A stretch of 64,000 nt of DNA from Bacillota bacterium (lineage in GTDB: Bacteria; Bacillota; Clostridia; Acetivibrionales; DSM-1351), in the NCBI GenBank assembly GCA_023400235.1, contig JAEXFI010000035.1, positions 1-64,000 of the forward strand, written 5' to 3'. This document shows positions 61,609-64,000 of this stretch, piece by piece. Under the pieces are notes generated by a model. That model was given only the letters and a program-made list of their open reading frames with translations, did no database searches and was not told the origin of the DNA. Numbering within the stretch: the stretch's first letter is position 1; each line of letters begins with the position of its first letter. The translations under genes were made by a program, and so were the position numbers.

Positions 61609-62376
61609 ATGAATGATAAATTAGTAATAGCAGGTCACCAATTCAACTCAAGATTTATACTTGGCTCGGGTAAATTTTCCCTGGAAATAGTAAAAGCAGT
61701 TGTAGAGCAGGGAGAGGCAGAAATACTGACTCTTGCGCTGAGACGGGCAAATACGGGGGGAGAAGAGAATATCCTTGACTACATACCAAAAGGCATTACC
61801 CTGCTGCCCAACACCTCGGGAGCCAGAACTGCGGAGGAGGCCCTGAGGATTGCCCGCCTGTCAAGGGAGCTGGGCTGCGGCAGCTTTGTAAAGGTGGAAG
61901 TAATCCGGGATTCCAGGTATCTTCTGCCTGATAACTATGAGACCATAAAAGCTACGGAGCTGCTTGCAAAGGAGGGCTTTATCGTACTGCCATACATGTA
62001 TCCCGACCTGAACGTGGCAAGGGAGCTGCTAAATGCGGGAGCTGCCGCAATTATGCCCCTGGCCTCTCCCATAGGCAGCAACAAGGGTTTGGTTACAAAG
62101 GAATTTATCAAAATTCTCATAGACGAAATAGAGCTGCCAATAATTGTGGATGCGGGAATAGGACGTCCGTCACAGGCCTGTGAGGCCATGGAACTGGGGG
62201 TTGCAGCTGTTATGTGCAATACTGCGGTAGCCACGGCAGGAAATGTGGCTCTTATGGCAGGAGCCTTCAAGCAGGCAGTCAGAGCGGGGCGAGAGGCTTA
62301 TCTGGCTGGGCTGGGAAGGGTTCTGGAACACAGTGGGGAGGCCTCCAGTCCGTTGACGGGCTTTCTGGAGGATTGA
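61609..62376 (+). CDS. thiG: thiazole synthase ThiG, 255 aa
   Basis: TIM-barrel enzyme that forms the thiazole phosphate from deoxyxylulose phosphate, dehydroglycine and ThiS thiocarboxylate. Motifs are SRFILGSGKFSLEIVKAVVE near the start, FVKVEVIRDSRYLLPDN near 94 (Schiff-base Lys region), IMPLASPIGSNKGL near 145 and IVDAGIGRPSQACEAMELG near 178. ATG 61609 fits family length and has AAAGGAA upstream; a longer frame from 61486 overlaps thiF and is not used. Confidence 0.96.
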   Translation: MNDKLVIAGHQFNSRFILGSGKFSLEIVKAVVEQGEAEILTLALRRANTGGEENILDYIPKGITLLPNTSGARTAEEALRIARLSRELGCGSFVKVEVIRDSRYLLPDNYETIKATELLAKEGFIVLPYMYPDLNVARELLNAGAAAIMPLASPIGSNKGLVTKEFIKILIDEIELPIIVDAGIGRPSQACEAMELGVAAVMCNTAVATAGNVALMAGAFKQAVRAGREAYLAGLGRVLEHSGEASSPLTGFLED

Positions 62377-62460
62377 CCCTTAATATGCCAAGGTGTACAC
62401 ATTTGTACAAATGTGTACTAAAAACCACAAGGCTTTGGGAAGAAAGAGAGGGAATATAAC

Positions 62461-63606
62461 ATGGAAGCAGGACATATGAAATACGCAGACGGTATGGAGG
62501 CTATTGCTTCGGACATTATGAGCAGGGTGCTATCCGGACTTTCAGAATACGATGGTCAGGATTTTTCAGCAGGACAGGTGCAACAGGCCTTGAACAAGGA
62601 AAGGCTCACGCCTTTGGACTTTGCAGCAATCCTGTCCCCGGAGGCGGAGCCATTTCTTGAGGCTATGGCTCAAAAAGCCCGGGGGATAACCAGAAGATAT
62701 TTCGGAAATTCCATAAGTCTGTTTACGCCTTTATATATATCAAATTATTGCGAAAATGAGTGTGTATACTGCGGCTTCAACTGCAGCAACAAAATTCAGC
62801 GAGGCAGACTGTCCCTGGACGAAATAGCCGAAGAATTGCAGACTATATCCGCTACCGGTCTCAAGGAGCTTCTCATACTTACAGGAGAATCCCGGACAGC
62901 GTCAGGCACGGAATACATCGGAGAAGCGGTGAAGCTGGCAGCCCGTTACTTTTCAACCGTGGGTATAGAAATATATCCCCTGAATTCCCGGGAGTACGCC
63001 TATCTCCATGAATGCGGTGCGGATTTTGTTTCTGTTTATCAGGAAACCTACAACACCGGTAAGTATGAACAGGTACATTTGAGGGGGCCAAAAAGAGTGT
63101 TTCCTTACCGCTTCAACGCCCAGGAAAGGGCCTTGCTGGGTGGCATGCGGGGTGTGGGAATCGGAGCGCTGCTGGGGCTGGATGATTTCAGAAGGGATGC
63201 ATATGGGGCTGGACTCCATGCTTATTTATTACAGCAAAAGTACCCCCATGCAGAAATATCCTTTTCAGTGCCTCGCCTGAGGCCCTATATAAACAACGGG
63301 GACAACAATCCCAGCCAGGTGCATGAAAGGCAGCTTTTGCAGGTCATGCTGGCCTACCGTATTTTCATGCCCTTTGCAGGCATTACCATATCCACCAGGG
63401 AAAAACCAAAATTCAGAGATAATATCATAGGCCTGGCGGCAACAAAAATTTCAGCAGGTGTCAGTGTGGGTGTAGGAGGTCACAAGCAGCCCGAAAAGGG
63501 AGACGGGCAGTTTGAAATATCTGATTCCCGAAGTGTGGCACAGGTGCATGAAATGATTGCGGGAAGAGGGCTGCAGCCTGTTTATAAGGACTATGTAAGA
63601 GTATAG
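62461..63606 (+). CDS. thiH: radical SAM 2-iminoacetate synthase ThiH, 381 aa
   Basis: The radical SAM motif C-x3-C-x2-C is in YCENECVYCGFNCSN near residue 96. It splits tyrosine to dehydroglycine for ThiG. The C-terminal part (ITISTREKPKFRDNIIGLAA, then SVGVGGHKQPEKGDGQFEIS) is typical for ThiH. Using this anaerobic enzyme instead of the oxygen-dependent ThiO agrees with an anaerobe. GAGAGGGA lies before ATG 62461. Confidence 0.95.
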   Translation: MEAGHMKYADGMEAIASDIMSRVLSGLSEYDGQDFSAGQVQQALNKERLTPLDFAAILSPEAEPFLEAMAQKARGITRRYFGNSISLFTPLYISNYCENECVYCGFNCSNKIQRGRLSLDEIAEELQTISATGLKELLILTGESRTASGTEYIGEAVKLAARYFSTVGIEIYPLNSREYAYLHECGADFVSVYQETYNTGKYEQVHLRGPKRVFPYRFNAQERALLGGMRGVGIGALLGLDDFRRDAYGAGLHAYLLQQKYPHAEISFSVPRLRPYINNGDNNPSQVHERQLLQVMLAYRIFMPFAGITISTREKPKFRDNIIGLAATKISAGVSVGVGGHKQPEKGDGQFEISDSRSVAQVHEMIAGRGLQPVYKDYVRV

Positions 63607-63653
63607 CAGTCAGATTAAGGTACAACGGAGCCGGGAACAGAGAGGTGAAAGGT

Positions 63654-64000
63654 TTGAGTACAGGAGCGCGTAGACTGATAATTGTAACCGACAGGAAGCT
63701 TTGCAGTGACCATTTCCTGAGCCGTATCAGGCAATTGGCCCGGGAGGCGGGGCCCCGTGCCATACTCCTTCGGGAAAAGGATATGGAAGACCGGGAATAT
63801 GAAGTGCTGGCAAGACAGGTAAACTCTATCTGCCTTGACTGCAAGGTGGATTTTATTGTGAACCATAAGCTTGAGGTTGCCTTGGGTTTGAAGCTTCCGT
63901 ATCTGCATTTATCCATGTCTGAGCTAAGACAGCATAGGGACAGGCTTAGCCTTTTCAGGTGCACAGGTGCCTCGGTGCATTCTCTGGAAGAGGCACTGGA
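63654..64000 (+). CDS. thiE: thiamine phosphate synthase ThiE, partial (cut by window end)
   Basis: An open frame from TTG 63654 (GAGGTG six bases upstream; GTG 63645 is an alternative) runs off the window. It reads RRLIIVTDRKLCSDHFLSRI, then GPRAILLREKDMEDREYEVL and KVDFIVNHKLEVALGLKLPY. These match the start of ThiE, including the strand-1 V-T-D and the diphosphate-region L-R-E-K. It joins the thiazole and pyrimidine halves and completes the operon. No other gene family fits. Confidence 0.85.
   Translation, partial: MSTGARRLIIVTDRKLCSDHFLSRIRQLAREAGPRAILLREKDMEDREYEVLARQVNSICLDCKVDFIVNHKLEVALGLKLPYLHLSMSELRQHRDRLSLFRCTGASVHSLEEAL

Overview
The window reads as chromosome of a low-GC, spore-forming, anaerobic Firmicute of the Clostridia. 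The signs are strong GGAGG-type ribosome binding sites with frequent TTG and GTG starts, a SpoIIP-type amidase, a giant 2-hydroxyacyl-CoA dehydratase activator, a CD1247-type zinc-ribbon protein, and an iscR-iscS-iscU-mnmA block in typical clostridial order. A mesophilic cellulolytic clostridium (Ruminiclostridium-like) is my guess from general familiarity. It is not proven by anything here. No rRNA or tRNA gene was seen.

Layout. 1-7.7 kb: a possible repeat at the edge, the 1440-residue activase, a small reverse-strand gene, and a methyltransferase overlapping a membrane-anchored unknown. 7.7-10.7 kb: a reverse-strand two-component system. 11-19 kb: glycerate kinase with an in-frame stop, a SpoIIP-like amidase, secreted and lipoprotein genes, a recombinase remnant, and an ECF sigma/anti-sigma pair. 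19.4-32.6 kb: lepA, a thioesterase, a sugar nucleotidyltransferase/phosphomutase-like fusion, an SGNH hydrolase, thpR, an HtrA protease, a large exported protein, rarA and small genes. 32.7-37 kb: the Fe-S and tRNA-thiolation block. 37-43.7 kb: PHP phosphatase, M18 aminopeptidase, an endonuclease IV-like protein, aroQ, an M24 peptidase, efp and a zinc-ribbon protein. 43.8-46.3 kb: a lipoprotein/GntR/ABC operon with a palindrome over its promoter. 46.3-48.1 kb: repeat debris, then a 13-repeat type I-C-like CRISPR array without cas genes in the window. 48-53 kb: an accessory-looking stretch of small genes, broken reading frames, a methyltransferase and an AraC/GyrI-type regulator. 53-60.2 kb: a penicillin-binding protein, a zinc-ribbon membrane protein, a ThrE-type exporter pair and an ABC exporter. 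60.5-64 kb: the thiS-thiF-thiG-thiH-thiE operon, running off the end.

The most interesting signal is a set of short, recurrent leader modules lying directly in front of unrelated genes. Family A (11077-11139, 32675-32777, 46277-46378, 58442-58545, with a diverged relative near 38330) carries hairpins with compensatory changes and also a conserved short reading frame. It ends in a Shine-Dalgarno sequence next to the start codon. Family B (12750-12858, 27171-27278) encodes two 30-residue peptides with their own Shine-Dalgarno, whose stop codon lies two bases before the start of a SpoIIP-like gene and an htrA gene. The peptides of the two families can be aligned without gaps over their C-terminal parts. 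They look like portable translation-initiation or leader-peptide cassettes. A third repeat pair, MITE-like with matching inverted ends, lies at 26340-26477 and 46738-46868.

How the genes work together: iscR, iscS and iscU make and control Fe-S clusters, and mnmA beside them uses sulfur from a cysteine desulfurase for tRNA thiolation. thiSFGHE builds the thiazole half of thiamine and joins the halves. Several loci pair a regulator with the envelope functions it probably controls (sigma/anti-sigma, the sensor kinase pair, GntR with an ABC exporter).
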